Positions 23,403 through 35,091 of a DNA stretch of 64,000 nt are shown here, one piece after another. The notes under the pieces were generated by a model, which did no database searches, had not been told where the DNA came from, and saw only the letters and a program-made list of their open reading frames with translations. Source of the stretch: Prunus persica (taxonomy: Eukaryota > Streptophyta > Magnoliopsida > Rosales > Rosaceae); the NCBI RefSeq assembly GCF_000346465.2, contig NC_034009.1, positions 11,090,186-11,154,185 of the forward strand, given 5' to 3'. Each line of letters opens with the position of its first letter. The stretch's first letter is position 1. Both the position numbers and the translations under genes were made by a program.

Positions 23403-24700
23403 TGAGTACTGCTCGTGCAGCTGGATCACGATGGTTTGGTGGGGGAGCAGTCCTCCTAATTTGATCTTCATCCCTTGACTGGTGCAGAAGACTCGAACTT
23501 CGGGGAGAAATGTCAACAACTCTTTGTTTCTCGGCAAGCGAATCAGTTCGGGAACATACCTCTTTACCGGGCAGATTGCAGGTCTTGAGCTTGTCAGTTG
23601 GAGACTTGAGTGGAATGTCCCGAACATTCAGCATGCCGCCAATCTTTTTACTATCAGTGCCGACGAGGTGCTTGACACTAGCAGATGACAAAGGAGCAGC
23701 TCCCGCTTGAGTCTTCTTAGCTGACGAGACTTCTTTCGAAATAGACTTGATCATAGCAAAAGGAAGTCTTGGCTTCTTTCTCAACGGAGACACATCCATT
23801 ACCCTCGAGGTTCTAGCTTCAATTTTTGGAGGACTTGGCATCAGCCTTTCTCTTTTCAAGGAGTTTGGTTGAGGACTCCTCCATTCGGCAGATTGTCCGA
23901 GTCTAGGCCATACTCCTTCCATCTGTCAATATCCTTGGGAGGGGTAGACCACCAGCTTCTTTCCGATACTCACTTAACAGCCAACGCCATTTGCGAAACC
24001 TCACAGGGATGTTTAGGGCCCAACAGACGTTAGCCATGTTCGGCTCAAGATCCAGCTTCTTGCTGATGTCATTCTCTGCAAGTAAAAGACATAAGTCAGT
24101 CAGTCATATATCAAAGAAATTCAGACAAAGTTGAAGCATATCAATAAAGTATGACGTACCATCGTAGTAAGTGAAGGGAACAAGTGGACCTTCGTTGACC
24201 TCGCCTTCCCATTGTCTTCTAACACATCGACGTGCCATACATGATCTCCTTGGTTGAGATTGCCAAACAACTTGGTATTGCACACACGGACCTGAGCATA
24301 GTTCTCGTAACGCCTCACTTCGAAGAAGTAAAAGAACTCCTGCATCGTCAAATCCAGCTTGAAGAAATGGCTCAGATTCTTAAAACACATGATTGCCTGG
24401 TAGATTGGCTTGGGGCACACTCCATGCGTAGAACACTTCCCTGAAGAACTTTGATAATAGGAATGTGAAGCATAAAGAGAAGTAGAATGGATAGAATGTG
24501 ATAACTATGGCATTCAGATAATTCGGATCCACACAATGCACATCGTTAGTCGAAGCCGCCGCTAGCCTGACATACACGTTATCAGGTATGGCATAAGCAT
24601 AGGTGGCGCACCACTTTTGGAAGTGAGCCTTGGTGGTGACACTATGCAGATCAACCATGAATCATTTCTTGTGCACCTTGGAACCACCCTACAAGTACAA
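23403..24700 (-). pseudogene. Antisense transposon ORF, putative gypsy-type 'transposase_28'-like
   Basis: Minus-strand pieces read FYPFYFSLCFTFLLSKFFRE, then, after a frameshift near 24400, YQAIMCFKNLSHFFKLDLTM and FFYFFEVRRYENYAQVRVCN. After a likely intron (about 24077-24161) comes VRFRKWRWLLSEYRKEAGGL. This is the pattern I know from the 'putative gypsy type transposon' domain (Pfam Transposase_28). It is read opposite to the LTR, fitting the antisense ORFs reported between pol and the 3' LTR in Tat-lineage elements. Frameshifts and a stop make it non-functional. Function unknown even in intact copies. Confidence 0.6.
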
Positions 24701-25442
24701 AGGAACTTATGAACTCAATGATCAGCTACCCTCATTGGAAGACTTAATTGGTGAAGAGGTGCAAAAAGGGAATAAAATTGCAAGTAGATAGCATGTCAAA
24801 ACCCTAAGTTGTGACAAAAAAAGAAAGAAAAAGGAACAGCAACTCGGCCCAAGCCACACCAAACCGCTTTTACGGCCCAGATAGCGCCAAGCCCGCAGCT
24901 CGTCAGCATCCCCATGACTCCAACATGCGCCATCATTACACCGCATCAGTCAAATGGGCCTGGCCCATGACATGAAAAAAAAAAAAGAAAAAAAAAGTGG
25001 TGGCAGCCGTCGCCAGCAACCAATGCCGCCGTCGCAACTGGTCGTGCTAGCCACTCCATGCGGTCACGACGACAACTAGCTAAGCCCACTCAGCTAGTCC
25101 TGGCAGCAAAAAAAAGAAAAAAAGAAAGAAAGGGAAATTCATGGGAGCCGGCAGCAGCGTCGATCATGATGACAACCAGTCGAGCCCACCCAGCTGGTCT
25201 GCGAAAAGTGGACAATAGCGTGCTACGACAGAGTCGATCCTGGGATGTGACATTAAGTCAAAGAAGAATTACAAGCCTATTCCCATTGCGAGTCCAACTT
25301 GAAGAAGAAGTCAAAAGCCTACTCCTATTAGAAGCCCAACTCAAGAAAGAAAGTCTAGATGTAGTTGGAGAGCCCGATAAATATTTCTCATTGCCTCCAT
25401 GCCTCACAAGCGCAATGCAAAAGCTTGGGGGGGGGGGGCATT

Positions 25443-26020
25443 TGTGGGAACATATATTTCATTGGCCAATAAGAAGACGACACGTGGAAAGGGAATATTC
25501 CTTAGGTCAAACTAATTACCATAATTAAAGTCTATTTAATTACGGAAATTATCTTTGATTTAAGATAGGAATATCTCCCTAAATCAAGGAACCAATCTCC
25601 ACCAAATCTCTTGAAATAATTTCTATCATCTTTTTGGGGAAAAATGTTAGGATTATTCTCCCAAATTCCTAGCACACAAGGAGACTATAAAGACATAGCT
25701 ACTCAAGACATTTGAGGTAATTCTTTTTAATTGCTTTCTCACCTAAAAAAACCCTCTCTCTCTCTCTCTTGCCGTCGCCCCCTCCCCACTCTCTCTCTCT
25801 CACAAGGCTAAGCATCACCACACACGGCTAAGGCCATCCAGCTCTCCCAATGAGAGAAAACTCCATTCATTTTAGCTATTGTCGTATCTTTATCAAGATC
25901 CAATTGAACTAAATTAGACATTAGAGGGCCTTTGGCCAACACTCCGCGGGTGTATTCTATTTACTCATATTTATTTTGCAGGGATCGAGAAAGAGAGATA
26001 AGGAAGATCGAAGGTTGAGG
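25443..26020 (+). repeat. 3' LTR of the gypsy fragment
   Basis: Starts TGTGGGAACATA after a G-rich purine tract. It contains a TATAAAG box (about 25686), CT microsatellites (25754-25769 and 25792-25801) and a C-rich stretch. The right border is not fixed because no second LTR is present for comparison. Confidence 0.6.
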
Positions 26021-26092
26021 AATCACATCCTTGATGCAAGAGTAAAGGTATCACATCCTTTTGATGCAAGAGTAAAGGTATCACATCCTTGA
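26018..26092 (+). repeat. About 32-bp tandem repeat at the junction of LTR and protease upstream region
   Basis: The unit ATCACATCCTTGATGCAAGA...AAGGT occurs about 2.4 times here. The homologous point before protease copy 2 (about 18712-18750) has one unit. It marks where the duplicated protease segment meets the transposon. Confidence 0.75.
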
Positions 26093-26310
26093 TGCCTTTC
26101 TTGACCTACTTTTTTATATAATAAAAAACTCATTCACACTTTATATTAGTCCACAAACTTACATGGTATACATTAATAACTAAATCTACTCCTAATGCTG
26201 CCTTATTAATAGACAACAATTGCATCAAAATGCATAGATTACCTTCCTAAAAAAGCATTAGTTGGCTAGGTATTCTGATGCAGTATTCTCATATATTAAA
26301 TAGTGGGCAT

Positions 26311-27624
26311 ATGACTGCCCTTTCTCTCTTTTCCACCATTTTCTTCTTCTTGAACACCATCTTTACTCTTCAATCTATACACTCTATCAGCAGCAGTACT
26401 GCTGGTGATGGCTTTTCGGTTCGTCTGATCCACCATGACTCACCTCTATCCCCATCATACAATCATTCCATGACTGCCTATGATCGTATACAAGCTGCTG
26501 CTTATCGTTCTGTCTTGCGTCTTAACCACGTCCACTCACTCACCACCACCTTTTCATCCTCAGAACAAGATATCTCTTCTAGAATAGTCCCTGAAAATGG
26601 TGAGTACATAGTGACTTTCTCTGTGGGCACTCCCCCTACCCAAGTACATGCCTTCATGGACATTGGAAGTGAGGTCATTTGGGTCAAATGCTCCCCTGTC
26701 TTCAACCCTGCAAAATCCTCCTCTTATGGTCACCATCCGTGTGATTCCCTTGCCTGTGAGGTTTTAGGGGTAGGCAGGAGAACCTGCGCAGAGTTTCTTG
26801 ACCCTTGCTACTATAGGGTAAGATATGGAGATGGTTCCACAACGGAGGGAACTCTGTCCCATGACAAGTTTGCATTTGAAGACCCTGAGAGGAACCTTGT
26901 GGATGTTGGTCACTTGGATTTTGGTTGTTCTGACTACTCTTCATGGCATTTTGTTGGGAATGAATCAGGTGCTCTCGGCTTGAGCCGACAGCCCCTGTCC
27001 TTAATTTCTCAACTAGACATAAAAAAGTTCTCATACTGCATGGTGCTCCCGAACAACGAGGGATTGGGAAGCAGGATGTATTTTGGATCAGAGGCAGTGA
27101 TCTCTGGTGGGCGAACTCCATTTCTGGAGGGAGAGGATCGGTATTACTATGTCACTCTTATTGGAATTAGCACTGGTGACCAAAATGTACCTCTCCCTGT
27201 TGGGATTTTTAACAGGACAAGTGATGGGGAAGGAGGGTTTATGATTGATTCAGGCACAACTTACACATTTCTTAGATCAGAAGCATATGATGCATTGATC
27301 AAGGCACTGAACGAAGCCATAGATTTGCCACAAAGGAGAGGACCAAGCGAATGGTTTGAGTTGTGTTTTGAAGGAAGTTTTGAGGACTTGGAATCTGCAG
27401 CACCTGATGTGACATTCATTTTTGATGGTGCAGAAGTCATTCTAATGAAACAAACTACTTACATTGAAGCAAAGAAGGGGCTTTGGTGCCTTGCCATGGT
27501 GAGGTCCAATGAAAAGTTGTCCATATTTGGAAATGTCCAGCAACAGAACTATTTTGTTGGTTTTGACCTTGAAGAACAAGTGGTTTCTTTTGCTCCAGTT
27601 GACGACTGTGCTACCTTCCAATAG
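26311..27624 (+). CDS. CDR1-like aspartic protease with altered active site (DIG for DTG)
   Basis: Single exon, 437 residues from the ATG at 26311, chosen because it opens directly into the signal peptide (MTALSLFSTIFFFLNTIF). An in-frame ATG at 26278 would add 11 hydrophilic residues. About 93% alike by eye to copy 2. The second motif DSGTTYTFL and the flap YGDGS are intact, but the first motif reads D117-I-G-S where the family has D-T-G-S: one C to T change. Three residues (SQS) after KCS are also missing. The conserved Thr forms the 'fireman's grip' between the two Asp loops, so activity is likely reduced or lost (inference). Otherwise it is a full-length, open reading frame. Confidence 0.88.
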   Translation: MTALSLFSTIFFFLNTIFTLQSIHSISSSTAGDGFSVRLIHHDSPLSPSYNHSMTAYDRIQAAAYRSVLRLNHVHSLTTTFSSSEQDISSRIVPENGEYIVTFSVGTPPTQVHAFMDIGSEVIWVKCSPVFNPAKSSSYGHHPCDSLACEVLGVGRRTCAEFLDPCYYRVRYGDGSTTEGTLSHDKFAFEDPERNLVDVGHLDFGCSDYSSWHFVGNESGALGLSRQPLSLISQLDIKKFSYCMVLPNNEGLGSRMYFGSEAVISGGRTPFLEGEDRYYYVTLIGISTGDQNVPLPVGIFNRTSDGEGGFMIDSGTTYTFLRSEAYDALIKALNEAIDLPQRRGPSEWFELCFEGSFEDLESAAPDVTFIFDGAEVILMKQTTYIEAKKGLWCLAMVRSNEKLSIFGNVQQQNYFVGFDLEEQVVSFAPVDDCATFQ

Positions 27625-27764
27625 GTAGTGGCCTAACCAAATTCAACAATATTTCTCATCTTTCAAGACTTTTAATCAGAAAAAAAAAAAAAAAAAATTG
27701 CTTGGAACTCTTTTTATCAACCTTTGATTTCACCCTTAGGAAAACAGAAGCCACAAAATCAAAG

Positions 27765-27833
<69 letters not shown>

Positions 27834-28179
27834 CACTTTGTGAACACAAGAAAGTCCCCACTAACCCAACTTTTTATTTTCCTTCCAATTAATGTTTGAA
27901 ATTGAAGATACTCTTCAACTTTTTCATGAGAGATTATGTCATAATGATCTAATTGCTTCCATGTCGACTTTTGAAAGCAATTGACAACAATATAAGTAGT
28001 TTCAGAAATACTATAGTGGACAAATAATATTTCAGAAGATATATAATATTGGTGAAAGAAATCAAATTTCTTTATTATGCACACACCAAACTAGCTAGTA
28101 CTTGACATAGAGAATAAAAATCGGGCTCTACCTCTGTTATAGGTATTGCAAATTATATGGTGCAGTGCATGCCATTATT
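27625..28179. other. Protease 3' flank with CT microsatellite
   Basis: 27625-27765 is collinear with the flank of copy 2. A CT run of about 29 repeats spans 27768-27824. The rest is AT-rich, up to the 3' end of the CASP-like gene. Confidence 0.6.
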
Positions 28180-29528
28180 CTACTTAGACCTCCTGTGGAG
28201 GCCTAAGGCAGCAAGCACAACTAGGTACATAAATGCAAGAGATCCAAGCATGGACAGGACTATTGCAGCTGCCGCATGGTTACAAAATCGCCCGAACACG
28301 TTGCAGACCTTCTTCCATTGCACATGTGAATTCCCTTGGTACCCCATCAGACCAATTGCCGTGGCGGCTCCATTGCAGGAGAAGAGCAATGCCACCATTA
28401 ACAGATCAAGGAGGATGATCACCAGCCCTAAGCTGCTCTTGGTGCCCCGATTTGCAAACGAAAGGACTAGGGAAAATGCCGCATATGCACATGCTATGGC
28501 ATTTGCTACCACAAAGTACCTATACATAGTCAACCTTGGTAAAATTAGTTACTAGAATTATACAATAATTACTTACCAATAATCTAGAGTTACCAAAACA
28601 AAAAGAAGGAAATTTTAAAGGAGTTTTAGTTGTTGTTGGAGTTCTTAACAACACACATTTTTTGCTCGCCACTGTTAATTGGTAACATTACAATACCCAT
28701 TCATCTGTGTTGTGTAAACATAAAGTAATTAATGCGATGTTAATATTCGCCCCGATTACAGGTGGTGAGTAAACATAAAGTCTACAAATTATAGACTGCG
28801 GTGTCCAGCACTAGCTGACTGAAAATTAGTAAGACAAAGTAGTTGAGGACATTTAAGCAAGTTTCTGTCATTGAGAACTCCTCTATCTCAAGGAGGATGA
28901 TAATGATAACAACAATGGTGAGAAGGGAGGATTACGTACTTATGAGGGACTTGTAAACTCTTGGATGATATTGTGGTTGGTGTTGACCTTTCCACATAAA
29001 AGAAAACAAGAAAGAGGGACTTGTAAAGTTTTCTCACATGCATAGGGGATTTTATGCAATCACGGGAATAATAGCCAGAAATATTTAGATAAGGCATGGG
29101 TGGGTGGAGGACCGAGTCAACTATGTGAGTTTACTGTAATTTGGAAGCCAAGATCTTCCAGGTCTTCATGTAGGAGATATGTGTTCTATTTTGATCTAAG
29201 AAATCCCTCGTTTATGATTTTGGCCTTAAGCTTCAATTTGTAATGTATCAATTCACATCTAGCTTTACTCACACCAATCTCTTATAGGGTTATGATTTCT
29301 CGGTCTTGGTAGATATCTCACATCTCGCATAGTATGTTATGTTGTGAGATTGTTAATGGTTCTCGAATTACAGTATGATAACATAACATATTAGATTTTC
29401 TAACAGACATGTTAAATTTCATAAATAAATTAAATAAATAAAAACATGTTAAATGATGCAAAACAAAATAAACTGTATGTGTGGATATATCATCAAAGAA
29501 AACATTAGTAATTAGTTAGTGTTCAAAT

Positions 29529-29582
<54 letters not shown>

Positions 29583-29846
29583 TTACACAAAAGCAGATAA
29601 GTAATGCCACTTAGCAGTGGCTGGAAGATCAATAGGAGGCAAGGTTGGGATGATCTTCACTGACACAATTTCGGTTTGTTTACTCACCCCAAGAACTACA
29701 GCTGCAGTTACAGTTAGCATGAAGGCCAAAATCCTCAGAATTGACTCACAAGTCCCAGTTTTTCTCTGGTTTGCTACCTTCCCTTCCTTCTGATCCACCC
29801 CATCCATCCCACTATTGCTCCCAATGTACTGGCCCTGGCTCTCCAT
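28180..29846 (-). CDS. CASP-like membrane protein (CASPL1 group)
   Basis: Two exons on the minus strand, 29846-29587 and 28519-28180, join in frame (GT at 29586, AG at 28521-28520) to 199 residues. Four membrane helices lie at about 37-55, 84-108, 118-144 and 168-193. The conserved Arg of helix 1 (R38) and Asp of helix 3 (D125) are present, as is the CASPL1 signature around WHYLSAFVYFVVANAIACAY. CASP proteins build membrane scaffolds such as the Casparian strip domain; CASPLs have broader, mostly unknown roles. An upstream in-frame ATG at 29870 would add 8 residues; MESQ is preferred from family starts. A GA microsatellite (29532-29579) abuts the donor site in the intron. Confidence 0.94.
29532..29579. 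repeat. GA microsatellite in CASPL intron next to the donor
   Basis: About 24 GA repeats ending two bases from the GTAAGC donor of the minus-strand CASPL gene; in the pre-mRNA it is a CU tract at the start of the intron. Confidence 0.9.
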
Positions 29847-31274
29847 GTCCCCAAAGTAACAAAGTACCAAAGTACCAACCCAACTCAGAGACAGAAAGAG
29901 AGAATAGGAGAGAAGTTAAAGGACTAGGAGTAGTTTGAAGCTTTAAATAGAAAGGCAGAGTATAGTCGGTTTATGTCCTTTTTTTTTATGAAGGAGAGAG
30001 TGAAAGAGAGGATGGCTTTTTCTTAAACATATACTTTTTTATTTAATAGACATTAAAAGAGAAAGGAATCGAACCGAAGAACTCGAATGCAGGTGTAAAT
30101 GCCACTATACTAATGTCTTAAACTACCACGCTTTTGTAGAGAGTGACTTTTTGGACAAATGGGTTAGGGTAGGGTCCTTATGGATTTAATTTCAATGACC
30201 AACTAGGGAATGGCAAGGGCCAACAAAGGAAGTGGATAAGTTGGAAGAAGACGCACTGACAGAGGAATAGGACTCTGTTGGTTATGTGCTCATGCTATGC
30301 CAAATTTTCATATTTTCGATATGTATGTATGTGATCAATTAGATATGCGGTCCCGGATTTATCTGCAGTCTCTCTAGACTCTATAGCTTGCGGGGTTTTC
30401 AAATGTGATTAGGACCAGCTGCCTAACAAGTTCAAGATAACTCTCAGACTCATGGATGGCCAACTGACAAGAAATGCATTATGTTATAATACGTGAATTA
30501 GTAACATTATGTGACGGTGTTCTCATATCACATAACATAATGTTGTCTCTTCAGTTAATTTTCCACAAGTATTAAACACACGAGTTTCAATGATACATGC
30601 GATTTACGGATAATTGCAAGACTAGATTTAGAATTTGATTGCGATGGGTTAGTAGGTTTTTCCTAACTAGTTACTACAAACAAAACAAAAGAAAAAAGAA
30701 CAAAGCTTACCAAAAATGGTTATTAGATTATCGAGGTCCATAATGCTATTTGTACGGTTGGGAAGATCAAGTGCCATCAAAGCTCGAGTTAAAATGCTGG
30801 CATTCATGATTTGATCCATATATTTATACCTGCATCGAACTATATATGCATATTATTTCCTTTAATCCAGTATCTACTATCTATGCCTATGAGGGAACAA
30901 GTAACCAAACATTTTAAATTGTCATAATAATTTTCTTAAACAATTGTTTTTTATTGTAACAAAGAGCAGATCTCCACATATCTTTGGAAATTAAGTGCAC
31001 GTTATGGCCTCTCTTGTCTCTTCTCTTGTGAACTGAAGATGTGTTATCCACACGTATTTCCAACACGGCTACAAGAAGATTGGCTTCATTGGCTTTTACA
31101 CTACCAACACGGCTACAAGTTGCCCACAAAAAATCTTCTTCTTTCAATTATATGGACAAGGCCGCATGACCCGTATTTTGAAATAAAAATTTCAACGAAA
31201 AATTAAAGAAGAAGAAATTTTATACTAAAATAAATAAATAATTAAAAGGTTTTTAAATTCTATTTAATTATATG

Positions 31275-31320
<46 letters not shown>

Positions 31321-32884
31321 CCTCACCTTTCTCATATGTCATTCTCTCGTTAAAAGGACTGACAAACACAAAAAGTTCGTAGAAAAAATAGTTAAGAACA
31401 ATTATCCTTATACTCGATATCCTGTGTTAAAATTCTCCTCCACTATCATTTATATCAATAATGAATGGCAGCAAAAACAGATCCTAAACCATGTTTTGTA
31501 ACTTTTTTATTGGTTAAGAATGCGATCCAATCCAGGGACAATCACTTTCTTATCTACAATATTGTGCAGACGTGTCATTGTTTTCCCCCTCAGAACTATG
31601 AATAAATTGTTAGTCAACACATAAGATAAGAATTTAATTTCCAGCATATAAATATTAGGAGGGATGATTTTTATAAGTTGGCAGTGACAAGGTGATGAAG
31701 TTGGAAAGAATACCTAAAAATACGAAACAGCCTTCAATGATTCAGAATCGCCTCAACTATAATATTATTATTATAACGCCAGCAGTGAGTCTTAAATCCT
31801 GGTAGTTGATTGAAATTCAATAACTTGACCTACTATACTTGGAGTTATGACGCATTACAAAGCTATTATTATTATATTTTTTTTATGTATAAAAAAATTA
31901 TTTTTGATATATAATATATTATGAGGGCTGACTACAATTATTATTATTAGAAAAATGCCATAAATTGCATTCATATTTCAAGGCTAAAGATCATCTGCCA
32001 CAAGAACTAATACTGCTCTCTTTGCGGCAAAATCACAATAAAAACCCAAACCCTTTTGGACGTACGGGGATTTGCATAGGCTTGCACATTTCATAGGCCT
32101 TTGAAAATTCAATATCAAATCAAACACAATATGAAGACGTAAGATTTGATCTCGATCCAGGTGATAGGGAACCCATATAATGAAAAACACTTGTGTGAAA
32201 TATTTGCTATTTCCGATCAATCACGGCATGTCATATGTAATAATTTTTTCACATGACAGTTTGTGATTCGTTAGGAATAGCAAACCAGTGCTAACTATTC
32301 ACGTTTCATACAAGTTTTTCTGTCTTGCCGGTCAGAGTTTTCGACTGAAAGTGACAAATATTTTAAAAAATGTTAATGTTATTAAACTGAATTAGAGAAT
32401 ACCTCATATAACAGCGCTGGTCAAAATTTTAGATAAGAAGTAAAAAATGGTACAATTCTACTTCAACAATGGAAAATCTAATAGGGATAATTGCTGCATA
32501 TATAAAGCGCAGCATTATTAATTATTGTTGTATGACCAGAACGTTCATATATACTTAAATTCTGCAGAAACGTGCACGGCGAACTGACGAAATAAAACAG
32601 TCTACTTTAATATTTATCTGAGCTAATTATGAGGTTAATTATTTATCGACGGCTAGGTCGGCTAGGATTAATGAAGTATATAAACTTTAATTACTTTCTG
32701 CAACTAATAATGCATACAAACTTTAAATTGATTTCAAGTCTAACTGTGAGAGAGAGACGTTGCATCTTCCAAACCCAATTTAGATTCCAAGATAGTAAAT
32801 TTCAAACCATAAGGCTTTTCTTGCAGATGCAGTTTTAACCCCAAATATAAAATGAACATGTTTGTCTCCATTGTTTTCCAAGAT
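29847..32884. other. Intergenic, no gene seen
   Basis: Upstream region of the minus-strand CASPL gene (5' UTR to about 29940), then AT-rich sequence. A CT microsatellite lies at 31278-31314. Frames at 30914-31147, 31984-32220 and 32629-32838 match nothing I know. Confidence 0.45.
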
Positions 32885-33370
32885 GATCCCCTGTGTGGAT
32901 TTTTACAAGTACACAAGAAGTCTCGGTGTGGTATCGACCGAAGGCTCTCTAATGCTTAAGTCGGCTAAGTAGTAGATTAGATGTAATTTTGACAAAATAA
33001 CAGTAGTGCTTTAGGTTAATTTACCTTTTCATTTTGGGAACATTTAATAGACAAAAAGTATTGGGATGTTTGCACATTTCTTCGATGTGGAACTTTTGCA
33101 AGTTGATGTGGTAGCGACGCATGTTCCGAAATCGGCACGATAACTTCCACCTTCAATAAAGACCCTTCAGCAGGGTCATCAAGGTCGTATCCCAAATTAG
33201 TGTTTGGTCGAAGCAAGGTACAACAAACTTTTGGCGCTTCGGTAGAGGCCCTTCGGCATGATGTCATTAAATGAAACTCTGATTTCTACCTATAAATCTT
33301 CTTTTGGCGCTTGAAAAGTACAACTGTTTTTTTTTAAAGCTTGGAGGACCACACCACAGCACAGATAACA
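32885..33370 (+). mobile_element. Probable LTR fragment
   Basis: Has the look of a plant gypsy LTR: TGTGTGGATTTTT start, 'CGACCGAAGGCTCTCTAATGC' type sequence (split over 32936-32957), CTTCGG/CCTTCGGC words, and a TATA box CTATAAATC near 33289. No second copy or target duplication is seen in the window. Confidence 0.4.
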
Positions 33371-34216
33371 CCTTACTCCCCCCCTTAGTAAATAAAGTAA
33401 TGTTTTGGCAAAAAAAATAAATAAATAAAGATAAATAAAGAAAATGAAGTTACCAAGTAGAAGATTCTCCCAATCTTAATAAGAATTAAACCAAGGGAGA
33501 TTCACTATTATACCCAATATGGGGGCCCAAATTATAAAAATATCCTATATAAAATGGACTTTAGAAACACACCCAAAGCCCATTTACAACATAACAAAAA
33601 AGCTTTTAACTTCTTATAAATTACAAAACTGCCATCAATTTCTTAAAACAAGCCCAACCCCAAAATCTCATAAAAATACCCAAAGCACTCAATAGGGCAT
33701 CAAAGTAATTTAATAATCAATATTAAATTCAATAAGGCCAGCTATCATTTTTTGGGTTTTTTTTGGGTTTGTTTATAGGAATTCAATTGTGTAGGGTTTA
33801 TTTATAATATTAGTGCTAGAAATGGGTATATCACTAAATATCTCATAAACCAACTGAATGTCCTACGCGTATAATTTCAAGCATCCCTCTGAGACTTGAT
33901 TTCCCCAAAAAGAAAAATTAGGTTTTCTAATTTTAACTTGAGTTCCCCTATATACCCCATGAGATGCCACTAACCCAAAAAAAATTCAGATAAACCATTT
34001 GGGAGGCAGAGAAAGTCAACTAAAAATTCCTCCCCTGAATTGAACCTATTAGTTTGCCTCTTATGTATTACTGATTGTTCATGACCACTCCCTAATATTG
34101 TCTTGTCAGCCTTAATCTGCTACGTATAATTGCCACTTGTAGCTCAATAACGTCTCTCTGCTACGTATAATTGCCACTTGTAGCTCAATATCGAGAGACG
34201 TTAAAAGTGATTAGTG
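33371..34216. other. Intergenic with possible MITE and a 42-bp duplication
   Basis: 33495-33845 has loosely inverted ends (TTCACTATTATACCCA and TAGTGATATACCCAT), possibly a MITE. At 34116-34198 the words CTGCTACGTATAATTGCCAC and TTGTAGCTCAATA occur twice as a tandem duplication just before the next coding start. Confidence 0.4.
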
Positions 34217-35091
34217 ATGGGATCAACTAAGAAGCCTGTCATTTACTTTTGCTGCAGTTTTCTAATTAGGAGCTTATTGATCGTGGCATCATTGATTTGT
34301 GTTGTGTCCATGTTAACTACCAGGCGATCAGAAGATTGGGAGGACGATACCTCTTACTACGGAACCTTTTTATTCAATTTTACTGCGTCGCCATCTTTCA
34401 TGTGAGTTAAATTAAATATATATATGCATGCAACTCCCTAACCCTAAGTATCGAGAACATGTCTCTAATTGATACATTATTGACAATATCGATACAAACC
34501 TGTTCTTTAACAAAAGCAAAAGTTCTACCAAGAGTTATGTGTATAATCTAGATTAATTTGAAGGGTCTATTCTTTAGAGTGCTTTAGTATGAAGGTTTCT
34601 TATCATTAACGTTTGTTTACAATAGACAACACAAACCATTGTGCAAGATGAATTACAAAGTCTTCCTTTGCGCTTTAGATAACACTTTTGAAACTATTAG
34701 AAAGCACTCTCAAACTCAACCATTATTAGTCAAATGTTTCCTTTCTTTTCAATGCTTCTTAAGAATAATTTGTTTTGCAAAATATGTTTTTGCTAAGGGA
34801 GCTGTTGTTGCCAAAATTATAATGTGACAGTTGACACTGGGGCTGGTAGCCTCGGCCACTGGCAGCATTGGCTTTGTTGTATATAACTTACAAATGGGAA
34901 AAGATAACTTCAGCTGGTCGGAGTTCTGCAATGTTTACAACACCTTCTGCAACCATCTAGGATTCTCCGTCGGTGTCTCCATATTTGCCACCATTTTGCT
35001 CATCTTTCTTCTCTGGACCTCCCTCTTTTCTTTTTACAGAAGAATCTCAAAGAAGAGCCCACCACCACAATTAACACAGGCAGAGGCATAG
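34217..35091 (+). pseudogene. CASP-like gene lacking its middle exon
   Basis: Exon 1 (34217-34401) encodes MGSTKKPVIYFCCSFLIRSL and ends at a good donor (CAT|GTGAGT, phase 2). Exon 3 (34831-35091) encodes the helix 3-4 region, [20 protein letters not shown] to RISKKSPPPQLTQAEA and a stop, in phase 0. The middle exon, which carries helix 2 and is phase 2 to 0 in the paralogues at 48676 and 46514, is not visible between them. Joining the two remaining exons shifts the frame. It therefore appears to be a pseudogene by deletion, unless an unseen exon exists. Exon sequences themselves are undamaged. Confidence 0.72.

Larger units (their letters stand above)
23403..26020 (+). mobile_element. 3' part of a Ty3/gypsy retrotransposon (Tat-like) with antisense ORF
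   Basis: A minus-strand ORF region (23403-24700) is followed by a low-complexity spacer, a purine tract with a run of G (25434-25438 and before) and an LTR starting TGTGGGAAC at 25443. The LTR carries a TATAAAG box near 25686. Gag, protease, reverse transcriptase and the 5' LTR are absent, so it is truncated on the left against palindrome block A. The exact LTR end is uncertain: candidates are 25981 (TTGCA) or about 26020. Confidence 0.7.

Noticed and set aside
25058..25528. 156-codon plus-strand frame before the gypsy LTR
   Set aside because: Low-complexity spacer between the antisense ORF and the purine tract; no family recognised.
27656..28084. 142-codon minus-strand frame downstream of protease 3
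   Set aside because: Crosses the CT microsatellite and poly-A sequence; Arg-Glu repeat is a microsatellite translation.
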